A DNA stretch of 12,656 bases from the NCBI GenBank assembly GCA_001768125.1, contig MENB01000165.1, forward strand, positions 1 to 12,656, in the 5' to 3' direction. Of the stretch, positions 1-5,981 are shown piece after piece (the first letter of the stretch is position 1; the number at the start of each line of letters is the position of its first letter). This stretch comes from Armatimonadetes bacterium RBG_19FT_COMBO_69_19. GTDB taxonomy: Bacteria; Sysuimicrobiota; Sysuimicrobiia; Sysuimicrobiales; Kaftiobacteriaceae. The position numbers and the translations under genes are program-made. The notes under the pieces were generated by a model. It made no database searches and was not told the origin of the DNA. It was given only the letters and a program-made list of their open reading frames with translations.

Positions 1-582
1 GACCTAAAGTACTTCCAGCTCACCGACAGGGACCTGAGGGAGCAGGGGCCGCGGGCGGCGCCGGGCGGGTTCATCACGAGCGATCCCGCACGGATGGAAG
101 CGATCTGGACCTCGATCAACGATGGCACGATCGACACGATCGATTCCGACCACGCGCCGCACACTCTGGAAGACCTCGAGCGGTTCAAGCAGGACCCCTG
201 GACCGGGCCGTTCGGCAGCCCACAGTACGACAACATGCTCTCGGTGTTGCTCACCGACGTCCACCGCGGGAAGCTCTCATTGGCCACGCTGGTGCGCGTC
301 TTCTCCGAGAACCCGGCGCGGCTGCTCGGCCTGTATCCGCGCAAAGGCGCGCTCCTGCCCGGGTCCGACGCCGACCTTGTCGTCGCAGACCTGGACAAGG
401 AGTGGAAAGCGAGCGACGAAACGGTGTACACGAAGGTGAAGTGGACGCCCTACCGCGGGTGGACGCTCAAGGGGAAGCCCGTGCTCACGATGCTCCGGGG
501 TTCGGTGATCATGCAGGACGGCAAGGTCACGGGAAAGCCCGGGTACGGTCGGTACATAGAGGGCGTGCCCCAGCGCATGTAG
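1..582 (+). CDS. Cyclic amidohydrolase (dihydroorotase/allantoinase/hydantoinase type), C-terminal part
   Basis: The reading frame is open from base 1, so the start and the N-terminal metal-binding HxH region lie outside the window; 193 C-terminal residues remain. Near residues 41-49 the protein reads IDSDHAPHT. This is the conserved Asp-His motif of the dihydroorotase/allantoinase/dihydropyrimidinase branch of the amidohydrolase superfamily, where the Asp is a metal ligand and general base. Further on, NPARLLGLYPRKGALLPGSDADLVVADLD is, in two adjoining parts, the usual entry into the C-terminal beta-sandwich; the end (RGSVIMQDGKV) is also typical. Such enzymes hydrolyse cyclic amide bonds in dihydropyrimidines, hydantoins, allantoin or dihydroorotate; the exact substrate cannot be read here. 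The next gene starts 78 bp downstream on the same strand and could share the transcript. The family is clear and the substrate is not. Confidence 0.88.
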   Translation, partial: DLKYFQLTDRDLREQGPRAAPGGFITSDPARMEAIWTSINDGTIDTIDSDHAPHTLEDLERFKQDPWTGPFGSPQYDNMLSVLLTDVHRGKLSLATLVRVFSENPARLLGLYPRKGALLPGSDADLVVADLDKEWKASDETVYTKVKWTPYRGWTLKGKPVLTMLRGSVIMQDGKVTGKPGYGRYIEGVPQRM

Positions 583-660
583 TCATCGCGAGGACACGCG
601 GTGACATGCCAGTCCCACAGGAAGTGCACGTTTGACCTCTGTGACCGGAGGCGACGCCCC

Positions 661-1641
661 ATGCCCCTGCTGCCTCTAACGCTTGCGTGTGGCTCATACG
701 ACCGGACCGACGCGCTGCGCACAGGCATCGTCCGGCCGGAAGGCATCGACCTCACCTACGTCGCCATCCAGTCGCCGCCCGAGATCTTCGCCCGGATGGT
801 GGCCAACCAGGCCTTCGACGCCTCCGAGATGTCCTGCGCGCACTCGCTGATCCGCCGCGGCAAGGGCGACTTCCCCTTCGTCGCCATCTCCGTGTTCCCG
901 TCTCGCATGTTCCGTCACGGGTACATCTTCATCAACACGAAGGCGGGGATCCGGACGCCGAAGGACCTCGAGGGAAAGCGGATCGGCCTGCCAGAGTACA
1001 GCCAGACCGCGGCGGTGTGGATCCGCGGCCTGCTTCAGCACGAGTACGGCGTGCGGCTCGAGACGGTCCGCTGGATCAGCGGCGGGATCAACGCGCCCGG
1101 CCGGCCGGACATCCTCGTGAACCGGCCGGAGGGTATCGAGATCGAGCGGGTGAAGGACCGGCCGCTCAACGACCTGCTGGTGGAGGGCGAGATCGACGCG
1201 CTGATCGGCGCGCGCCGGCCCGACGCGCTGGGAAAGCACCCCCTCGTGGCCCGTCTGTTCCCCAACTACCGCGAACTGGAACGGGAGTACTTCCGAAAGA
1301 CCCGCATCTTTCCGGTCATGCACACCGTGGTCATCCGCGAAGCACTGTACAGGGAAAACCGTTGGATCGCGGAGAGCCTGCACAAGGCCTTCGTGGAGGC
1401 GAAGACCTGGTGCATGACGCAGATCCGGTTCAGCAGCTCCTTACGGTACACGCTCCCGTGGCTGCACGCCGAACTCGAGGAGATGGCGGAGATCTTTGGC
1501 TCCGATCCCTGGCCCTACGGCCTCGAGGCGAACCGCCACGTTCTGACGACGCTGGTACAGTACCTCGTCGAGCAGCGCCTCCTCACGCGGCCGATCCCCC
1601 TCGAGGAGCTGTATGTCCCGCTCACCGTCCTCGGCGAGTAG
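661..1641 (+). CDS. 4,5-dihydroxyphthalate decarboxylase-like / ABC substrate-binding-like protein
   Basis: A 326-residue protein. The start at 661 is preferred over an upstream GTG at 601 because GGAGG (647-651) lies 9 nt before it and the sequence becomes family-like from residue 5 (LTLACGSYDRTDALRTG). The family resembles periplasmic-binding-protein folds of the NMT1/SsuA kind. It includes Pht5, which decarboxylates 4,5-dihydroxyphthalate to protocatechuate, but most bacterial members are uncharacterised. Recognisable blocks are TPKDLEGKRIGLPEYSQTAAVWIRGLL, read as two adjoining parts near residues 99-125, and FPVMHTVVIR near 217-226. I see no signal peptide, so a cytoplasmic enzyme fits better than a transporter component. 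The preceding amidohydrolase suggests a degradative or ring-cleaving cluster. The family assignment is firm; the reaction is not. Confidence 0.82.
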   Translation: MPLLPLTLACGSYDRTDALRTGIVRPEGIDLTYVAIQSPPEIFARMVANQAFDASEMSCAHSLIRRGKGDFPFVAISVFPSRMFRHGYIFINTKAGIRTPKDLEGKRIGLPEYSQTAAVWIRGLLQHEYGVRLETVRWISGGINAPGRPDILVNRPEGIEIERVKDRPLNDLLVEGEIDALIGARRPDALGKHPLVARLFPNYRELEREYFRKTRIFPVMHTVVIREALYRENRWIAESLHKAFVEAKTWCMTQIRFSSSLRYTLPWLHAELEEMAEIFGSDPWPYGLEANRHVLTTLVQYLVEQRLLTRPIPLEELYVPLTVLGE

Positions 1642-1672
1642 CCCGCCCCGGGCGGCGCGCCATAAAACGAAG

Positions 1673-1698
1673 GAGGGCAGGTCCGAGGACCCGCCCTC
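1673..1698. terminator. Two-way intrinsic terminator between convergent genes
   Basis: Outer arms GAGGGC (1673-1678) and GCCCTC (1693-1698) and inner arms GGTC (1680-1683) and GACC (1688-1691) pair perfectly around a CGAG loop, with one A/C mismatch (1679/1692). On the plus strand it is followed by TCTTCGATCATCTTTCT. On the minus strand it is followed by CCTTCGTTTTAT. It lies between the stops of the decarboxylase-like gene (1641) and the CsbD-like gene (1725), so it can serve both. Confidence 0.8.
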
Positions 1699-1724
1699 TC
1701 TTCGATCATCTTTCTGCCTCGATC

Positions 1725-1946
1725 TTACCGCACCGACGTCACCGGCTGAACCGGGAGGTACGTGGCCAGCTTGCTGAAGATCTCATCGCGGCTGATGCTG
1801 TTGTACTTCTCGCGGACTTTCGTCACGAGGAGCTCTGCATCTCCGTTGATGACCTGTACATCCTGCTCAGATAGGTTGGGCCAGATCTCCCGCAGCTTGG
1901 GCTGCACGGTTGTCCAGTGGTCCCTAATCATCTCAGGCTTGAACAT
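1725..1946 (-). CDS. CsbD-like small stress-response protein
   Basis: A 73-residue acidic, Trp-containing soluble protein. Its pattern is HW..V...L.E.WPNLSEQDVQVINGD...LV.KVREKYNSISRDEI, with conserved W, L, D, I and KY/S positions. This matches the CsbD family, small proteins induced by general stress in Bacillus and Escherichia coli (YjbJ) whose biochemical role is unknown. The ATG at 1946 has a strong GGAGG (complement of 1956-1960) 9 nt upstream. That ribosome binding site is also one arm of a 9-bp inverted repeat in the leader, so translation may be controlled by RNA folding. It diverges from a cold-shock protein gene and ends at a two-way terminator. CsbD-like identity rests on pattern recognition. 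Confidence 0.75.
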   Translation of the reverse strand: MFKPEMIRDHWTTVQPKLREIWPNLSEQDVQVINGDAELLVTKVREKYNSISRDEIFSKLATYLPVQPVTSVR

Positions 1947-1955
1947 TGTGTGTTG

Positions 1956-1998
1956 CCTCCGATCCTCTCAGTGCGTACCGTCATGTCGTGATCGGAGG
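1956..1998 (-). promoter_or_regulatory. Shine-Dalgarno-sequestering hairpin in the csbD-like leader
   Basis: Plus-strand CCTCCGATC (1956-1964) is the exact reverse complement of GATCGGAGG (1990-1998), with 25 nt between. In the minus-strand mRNA the upstream arm CCTCCGATC is an anti-Shine-Dalgarno, and the downstream arm GATCGGAGG contains the ribosome binding site 9 nt before the start codon. Closed, the 9-bp stem would hide the whole GGAGG. This is the layout of an RNA thermometer or a translational riboswitch. The repeat is seen directly; the regulatory role is inferred. A promoter upstream of 1998 is needed and is not firmly identified. TTGACA on the minus strand at 2091-2086 is a possible -35 with only a poor -10 (TGGAAT, 19-nt spacing). 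Confidence 0.55.
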
Positions 1999-2131
1999 TT
2001 GAGGAACCGCCGCACATTCAGGATGACAGGTATCCACCAGGGGGTCAACACATTTCGGCGATTCCATTCTCGGGGCCGCCGCGTTTGTCAAGGGAAACCC
2101 CTGTCAGGCCATTGTGCTCCGGGCCGAGTTG

Positions 2132-2176
2132 TGCGATAGTGTTGTCGCATCACAGGCATCATGCTCGGGTCTGTGA
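2132..2176 (+). promoter_or_regulatory. Structured 5' leader of the cold-shock gene
   Basis: Two consecutive inverted repeats precede the cold-shock gene: TGCGA (2132-2136) with TCGCA (2145-2149), 8-nt loop, and TCACAG (2150-2155) with CTGTGA (2171-2176), 15-nt loop. The second loop itself holds an alternative small stem, GCAT-C-ATGC (2156-2164). The ribosome binding site AAGGTGG (2191-2197) lies downstream and is unpaired in this fold. Long folded leaders that rearrange in the cold are known for cspA in E. coli. Similar use here is inference, and these stems are short. Confidence 0.35.
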
Positions 2177-2206
2177 GAGTCGAAGGAAAAAAGGTGGCAC
2201 GACGCA

Positions 2207-2413
2207 ATGGCAACCGGCACCGTGAAGTGGTTCAACAGTGAGAAGGGGTACGGCTTCATCACCCCCGAGGACGGTTCGAAGGACGTCTTCGTGCATTTCA
2301 GCGGGATCGAGGGCACCGGCTACAAGTCCCTCGAAGAGGGGCAGAAGGTTGAGTTCACCGTGACCCAGGGCCAGAAGGGCCCGCAGGCCACAGGGGTGCG
2401 CCCGATCGGCTAG
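2207..2413 (+). CDS. Cold-shock domain protein (CspA family)
   Basis: A 68-residue, full-length single cold-shock domain (OB-fold) that binds single-stranded RNA and DNA and acts as an RNA chaperone. RNP1 is KGYGFI at residues 13-18 and RNP2 is VFVHF at 27-31. The conserved start GTVKWFN and the ending GPQATGV are typical. The ATG at 2207 has AAGGTGG (2191-2197) 9 nt upstream. Members of the family are often constitutive or growth-regulated as well as cold-induced, so cold control cannot be assumed. The stop codon TAG (2411-2413) overlaps the stop of the convergent rhomboid-like gene in the palindrome CTAG (2410-2413). No terminator hairpin separates the two genes. Confidence 0.97.
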   Translation: MATGTVKWFNSEKGYGFITPEDGSKDVFVHFSGIEGTGYKSLEEGQKVEFTVTQGQKGPQATGVRPIG

Positions 2414-3132
2414 TGCAATCTTCCTCGATCGGCATCGTCTCCAGGTGAGGCATTCCGCATCAACCGCGTGAACTGCCGCTTCAACCGCCACCGCCGATAG
2501 AGGGCAATGGGATTGAGCGTGAGACGTGCGCCCGGACGCTCGCGGCCAAGCCGTAAGGCCGCGTAGCGTCCGCGGCGGACGTACCACCATGCCGCACCGA
2601 GTCCCGCGAGGGCGAATAGCCCGAGCGGAAACGGGAATGAGAAGGCCACCAGCACGACCGATGCTACCCCCAGCCACCGCGCCTCGATCGGGATGGCGAA
2701 GTACAGCAGCAGCCGAACCCCAGGATTGATCGCCGACCAGGCGACCACCGCGGCCGCCAGCACCATCGCCGACCCGGCCAGGACCGCCCCCCGCCCCGTG
2801 AGACCCGCCCCCACCCACAGACCGAGCGCGGTCGCGAGGCTGACGACGACGAGGAACACCAGGTAGTCGCGCGCGCCCCAGCCCCGCTCAAGGCTGCCGC
2901 CGAACATCCACAGCATGTACCCTCCCAGCAGCACCCAGAGGATACCCCCGGAGGCGACCAGCGGGTAGGTCAGCACCGACCAGGGAGAGGCGGCCGTGGT
3001 CGCCGTGTGGAAGATCAGCGGACCCAACAGGGCGCCGCCGCCCACGAACGTGATCACGAAGCTTGCCGCGTTGGCCGCGATCAAAGCCCACGTGACCGGA
3101 CAGTTCCCGGGCAACCGAGGGAGCGGGTCCAT
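2410..3132 (-). CDS. Rhomboid-like membrane protein lacking catalytic residues
   Basis: A 240-residue protein with about six membrane segments (roughly 13-33, 52-79, 90-110, 115-134, 152-168 and 170-186) and a basic, charged C-terminal tail on the presumed cytoplasmic side. [10 protein letters not shown] (50-59) and [16 protein letters not shown] (71-86) match the start and loop 1/TM2 region of rhomboid intramembrane serine proteases. Active enzymes have HxxxN in TM2, GxSG in TM4 and a His in TM6. Here the TM2 positions are W66 and G70, TM4 reads AGSA (Ser121), and the TM6 His position is Ala174, so it is probably a pseudoprotease. The ATG at 3132 is chosen over 3141 because AGGA (complement of 3141-3144) is 8 nt before it. 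It ends on the CTAG shared with the cold-shock gene. Confidence 0.72.
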   Translation of the reverse strand: MDPLPRLPGNCPVTWALIAANAASFVITFVGGGALLGPLIFHTATTAASPWSVLTYPLVASGGILWVLLGGYMLWMFGGSLERGWGARDYLVFLVVVSLATALGLWVGAGLTGRGAVLAGSAMVLAAAVVAWSAINPGVRLLLYFAIPIEARWLGVASVVLVAFSFPFPLGLFALAGLGAAWWYVRRGRYAALRLGRERPGARLTLNPIALYRRWRLKRQFTRLMRNASPGDDADRGRLH

Positions 3133-3150
3133 GCTCGCCATCCTAGCGCG

Positions 3151-3171
3151 AACGCCAGCCTAACGCCAGCC
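3151..3171. repeat. 11-bp-period direct repeat between divergent genes
   Basis: AACGCCAGCC occurs at 3151-3160 and again at 3162-3171, so the period is 11 bp, one helical turn. It lies just upstream of the divergent rhomboid-like (start 3132) and secreted-protein (start 3235) genes. Direct repeats one turn apart are the usual binding geometry of OmpR/PhoB-type response regulators. A binding role is inference. Confidence 0.4.
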
Positions 3172-3234
3172 GGAGATGGGAATGCAGTCCATGTCCCCGC
3201 TTCGTGGGACAACCTAAGATCGGAGGAGTTCCCG

Positions 3235-4023
3235 ATGCGAGCCATCCGCATTCTGTCGACCGGCCTGGCGGCCGCTCTGCTCGTGACCGCGCTCCTGGCT
3301 GGGGCCGTGATGGGCGACGACGATGACGCCGAGATCGAGATGACGGGCGTCGTGCTCAGCGTGAATCTACCCAACTCATCGTTCCAGTTCCGCGAGTTCG
3401 CGTCGAACGTGATCTGGTCCGTGATCCTCCGCCGCGACAGCAGGATCGAGCTGAAGGGCGAGGGGAAGGACAAGTCGAGGAATTACCGGCTGGTCGCCGG
3501 CGACATCGTCGAGGTCGAGGGCAAGCTCCTCCCCGGGCGGACCGTCCTTACCAAGAAGGTCAAGGTCCTCGCACATACCAGCGCTGTGGACGTGCCCGCG
3601 CCAGTTGACAGGGTCCCGCAGACCGATCGACTTGCGCCGGCCCCCGGGCTCACCGTGCCGGCCATCGTGAAGACGATCGGCGTCGGCGCCGCGGTGAAGG
3701 CCTTCGCGCCGGCCCTCAACACCTTCATCAACAAGCTGGTGCAGGCCAAGGATCCGACGACGCTCCAGACCACCAAGGTGGTGCCGATCCTCAGCATCTC
3801 CATCGGCGTGAACACCCCGGGCCAGGCCGCGATCGGCGCGGCGCAGGTCTCGGGGCCGAAGGCGTCGGTGGACAAGGTCCAGGCCGTCGCCGCGCTCGAC
3901 GCCAACTACCAGGGAGCGTTCTCCATCCGCGCGCTGGTACCGGTAGATAGTCTCGAGCCCTGGAAGCAGGTGCGGCGTGTGCCGAGTGTGGGCGTCTCGG
4001 CCATCATCGATCTCAAGTTGTAA
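3235..4023 (+). CDS. Secreted two-part protein, DUF5666-like N-terminal domain
   Basis: A 262-residue exported protein. The ATG at 3235 has GGAGGAG (3222-3228) 6 nt upstream and is followed by a clear signal peptide (RAIRIL, then a hydrophobic core to about residue 27, then GDDDDAE). Residues about 33-112 form a small beta-rich unit (TGVVLSVN, FQFREF, SVILRRDSRIEL, GDIVEVEG, VLTKKVKVL) that resembles DUF5666-like OB-fold domains. A Pro-rich linker (about 120-143) leads to a C-terminal part with GVGAAVKAF, NTFINKLVQ, TKVVPILSISIG, AIGAAQVSGP and GVSAIIDLKL. I do not recognise that part; its Gly/Ala-rich beta pattern suggests a compact exported domain. Function is unknown; it is probably periplasmic or extracellular. 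It converges on the FAD oxidoreductase gene. Confidence 0.8.
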   Translation: MRAIRILSTGLAAALLVTALLAGAVMGDDDDAEIEMTGVVLSVNLPNSSFQFREFASNVIWSVILRRDSRIELKGEGKDKSRNYRLVAGDIVEVEGKLLPGRTVLTKKVKVLAHTSAVDVPAPVDRVPQTDRLAPAPGLTVPAIVKTIGVGAAVKAFAPALNTFINKLVQAKDPTTLQTTKVVPILSISIGVNTPGQAAIGAAQVSGPKASVDKVQAVAALDANYQGAFSIRALVPVDSLEPWKQVRRVPSVGVSAIIDLKL

Positions 4024-4049
4024 CCGCTCTCGGTCGCGTCTGGCCGGGT

Positions 4050-4076
4050 GAGAGGGGGTGCGCGGCGCCCCCTCTC
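4050..4076. terminator. Two-way terminator hairpin
   Basis: GAGAGGGGG (4050-4058) pairs perfectly with CCCCCTCTC (4068-4076). The inner bases T4059/G4067, G4060/C4066 and C4061/G4065 extend the stem around a GCG loop. It lies between the stop of the secreted-protein gene (4023) and the minus-strand stop of the oxidoreductase gene (4080-4078). On the plus strand it is followed by CTCATTTCC, only a weak T tract. Its place between convergent genes supports termination in both directions. Confidence 0.72.
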
Positions 4077-4077
4077 C

Positions 4078-5670
4078 TCATTTCCGGCGGCCCGCGGCAT
4101 CTCGCAGGATCTCCCGGGCCGCGTTGTACCCCGGCGCGCCCATGACGCCGCCCCCGGGGTGCGTCCCCGACCCGCAGAGGTAGAGACCGTGGATGGGAGT
4201 CCGGTAGTCGGCCCAGCCGGGAACGGGCCGCATGAAGAAGAGGCGGTCGAGGGTCATCTCGCCGTGGAAGATGTCGCCGCCGGTGAGCGAAAAGTTACGC
4301 TCCAGATCGAGCGGGCTGACCACCTGACGGTGGATGATGCGGTCCTTGATGTTGGGCGCGTACTGCGCGAGCGAGTCGATGACGCGATCGGCGTAGGTCT
4401 CTTTCAACTGATCCCAGTGGCCTTCGGCGAGCCGGTAGGGTGCGTACTGCACGAAGATGTTCATGACGTGCTTCCCCGGCGGCGCCAGCGACGGATCGTA
4501 CGTCGTGGGGATGGTCACCTCGAGGAACGGGGCGGCGGAGGGTCTCCCGGCCTGCGCGTCCTGCCAGGCGCGGTCGATGTAGTCCATCGTCGGGCCGATG
4601 TGGATCGTCGCGCGATGCTGCGGCCCCGGCGATCCTCCTGGGGCGGCGGTGAACTCGGGGAGGCCATCGAGGGCGAGGTTGATCTTCATCGCCACGCCTT
4701 CGGTGCGGATCGCCTCCACCTCGCGCCGAAAGTCGCCGTCGATGGACGGCACGAGGCCCAGGAAGGTCACCTTGGGATCGGCGCTGCTGGCGACGATCGG
4801 GGCCCGGACCTCCTCCCCGCTGCGCAGGACGACGCCCTCGGCCCGGCCCTCCCGGACGAGGATCCGCGCGACCTCCGCCTCGGTCCGGATCTCGACACCC
4901 TGCTGCCTGGCGGAGGCGGCGATGGCCTGGGCGACCCCGCCCATGCCGCCGCGCACGAACCCCCACAGCCCGCGCTTGCCGGCAGCCTGACCCATGCAGT
5001 GGTGGAAGAGGACGTACGCCGTCCCCGGCGTGCTCGGGCCGCCACGGGCGCCGATGACGCCGTCCGTGGCAAGCGAGGCCTTCAGCTCGGGGGATTCGAA
5101 CCAGCCGTCCAGGAAGTCGCGCGCGCTCTGGGTGGCGATGCGAACGGCCTGCACGAAGTCACGCGGAGGGAAGCGCAGCGCGTCCCAGCCGAGACGGGCA
5201 AAGCCGGCGAGGTCGCGCCAGCGCCGGCGCACAGGGTCGGGAGGGGTCCGGAGGAGCCAGGGGTCGACAACCCTCGCGAGGCGCTCCAGGACCGCCTCGT
5301 ACATTGGATAGCGCTCAGCGTCGCGCCGCGAGAACCGTCCGATCTCCTCCGCCGTCTTGCGGTCGTCCCGCCACACGAAGAGCGCCCGCCCATCCGGGAA
5401 GGGGCTGAAGAACGCTGGATCCTTGGGCAGGATCTCATAGCCGTGCCGCTCTAGGCCGAGGTCGCTGATGATCCGGGGCATGAGGAGACCGCACAGGTAG
5501 GCGGCCGTCGAGATCTTGAAGCCCGGCCAGGGTTCCTCCGTGACGGCCGCGCCACCGAGGACCGACCGGCGTTCGAGCACGAGCACGCGGAGTCCTGCCC
5601 GGGCCAGGTAGGCGGCGGTGACGAGCCCGTTGTGGCCGCCGCCGATGATCACCGCATCGTACGAGGTCAT
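4078..5670 (-). CDS. PYROXD2/phytoene-desaturase-like FAD-dependent oxidoreductase
   Basis: A 530-residue flavoprotein. The N-terminal dinucleotide-binding motif is VIIGGGHNGL (residues 7-16), followed by the ribose-binding Glu33 in VLVLERRS and the GGAA motif of the carotenoid-desaturase/amine-oxidase superfamily. The C-terminal FAD motif is LYLCGSGTHPGGGVMGAPGY. Length and the block TEEPWPGFKISTAAY favour the PYROXD2 (phytoene dehydrogenase-like) branch rather than true carotenoid desaturases, and no carotenoid genes are nearby; the substrate is unknown. The start at 5670 is chosen because AGGAG (complement of 5677-5681) lies 6 nt before it and MTSYDAVIIGGG begins the conserved domain. An ATG at 5676 and a GTG at 5751 are alternatives. 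It diverges from the peptide gene and ends at a two-way terminator. Confidence 0.93.
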   Translation of the reverse strand: MTSYDAVIIGGGHNGLVTAAYLARAGLRVLVLERRSVLGGAAVTEEPWPGFKISTAAYLCGLLMPRIISDLGLERHGYEILPKDPAFFSPFPDGRALFVWRDDRKTAEEIGRFSRRDAERYPMYEAVLERLARVVDPWLLRTPPDPVRRRWRDLAGFARLGWDALRFPPRDFVQAVRIATQSARDFLDGWFESPELKASLATDGVIGARGGPSTPGTAYVLFHHCMGQAAGKRGLWGFVRGGMGGVAQAIAASARQQGVEIRTEAEVARILVREGRAEGVVLRSGEEVRAPIVASSADPKVTFLGLVPSIDGDFRREVEAIRTEGVAMKINLALDGLPEFTAAPGGSPGPQHRATIHIGPTMDYIDRAWQDAQAGRPSAAPFLEVTIPTTYDPSLAPPGKHVMNIFVQYAPYRLAEGHWDQLKETYADRVIDSLAQYAPNIKDRIIHRQVVSPLDLERNFSLTGGDIFHGEMTLDRLFFMRPVPGWADYRTPIHGLYLCGSGTHPGGGVMGAPGYNAAREILRDAAGRRK

Positions 5671-5859
5671 CGTCATCTCCTGACCCGCCGCTCGTAGAGC
5701 ACCCGGTGGTAGCCCGCAAACCCGTCCAGATCGTCGGTTGTGGCAACGCACGCCCGCGCCATCCTCCTACTGTGTTCGTCACCAACCGCCCCCCGCCCCG
5801 TCGGACGGGGTCGGGGCAGAACGGGTCTCCCTCAGAGGTACGGAGAGCGGTACTCGCGT

Positions 5860-5877
5860 TTTAGTTGATGAACTAAA
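5860..5877. promoter_or_regulatory. 18-bp palindromic operator candidate (7-4-7)
   Basis: TTTAGTT (5860-5866) and AACTAAA (5871-5877) are perfect inverted repeats around the spacer GATG. The site is AT-rich in a GC-rich setting. It overlaps the predicted -35 of the peptide promoter and lies about 105 bp before the peptide start codon. The PlcR box, TATGNAA-N4-TTNCATA, has the same 7-4-7 geometry. I infer that the HTH-TPR regulator encoded next door binds here. Confidence 0.6.
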
Positions 5878-5894
5878 GAACAGGATTGCATAAC
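5865..5894 (+). promoter_or_regulatory. Predicted promoter of the signal-peptide gene
   Basis: TTGATG (5865-5870) and CATAAC (5889-5894), 18 bp apart, each match the sigma-70-type consensus at 4 of 6 positions. The -35 lies inside the 18-bp palindrome, so a protein bound there would block or help RNA polymerase directly. Transcription would begin near 5901 and give a leader of about 80 nt. The same CATAAC hexamer recurs upstream of the regulator gene (6243-6248). Confidence 0.45.
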
Positions 5895-5981
5895 CTCACG
5901 CCGAAAGGGGGCCACGGGGTTCGGCGGGACCCCAAGCCGGAAGGTGCCTGAATTCCATAGCCCAGGTGAGGAGGGGATCTC

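Larger units (their letters stand above)
5671..5981. other. 311-bp control region between oxidoreductase and peptide genes
   Basis: I see no convincing protein gene here. It holds the upstream region of the leftward oxidoreductase gene and, at 5796-5810, a GC hairpin (CCCCGT/ACGGGG around CGG). Beyond that an AT-rich island begins at about 5855 and contains the palindrome and predicted promoter of the peptide gene. Its probable leader (about 5901-5981) can fold GCCGAA (5900-5905) with TTCGGC (5920-5925), or GGGGT (5916-5920) with ACCCC (5929-5933). These two stems exclude each other. Confidence 0.5.

Noticed and set aside
4048..5454. 468-residue plus-strand ORF antisense to the oxidoreductase
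   Set aside because: It is an antisense shadow typical of GC-rich genes. The opposite strand carries clear FAD motifs, and this frame has none.
5673..5762. 29-codon minus-strand ORF (ends DDLDGFAGYHRVLYERRVRR) overlapping the oxidoreductase start as ATGA
   Set aside because: Its AGGAGG abuts the ATG with no spacing, and there is no repeat, signal peptide or other support. It is kept only as an alternative reading of the upstream region.
5435..5785. 116-residue minus-strand ORF over the oxidoreductase N-terminus
   Set aside because: It is an out-of-frame shadow of the FAD-binding domain, with low-complexity Arg/Gly-rich content.
5796..5810. CCCCGT/ACGGGG hairpin as a terminator
   Set aside because: It lies between two divergent gene starts, so there is nothing upstream to terminate. 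No T run follows.
5894..5971. Long-range pairing of CCTCAC (5894-5899) with GTGAGG (5966-5971) that could hide part of the peptide gene's ribosome binding site
   Set aside because: The upstream arm overlaps the predicted -10 and would precede the expected transcript start near 5901. The pairing also covers only part of the AGGAGG.
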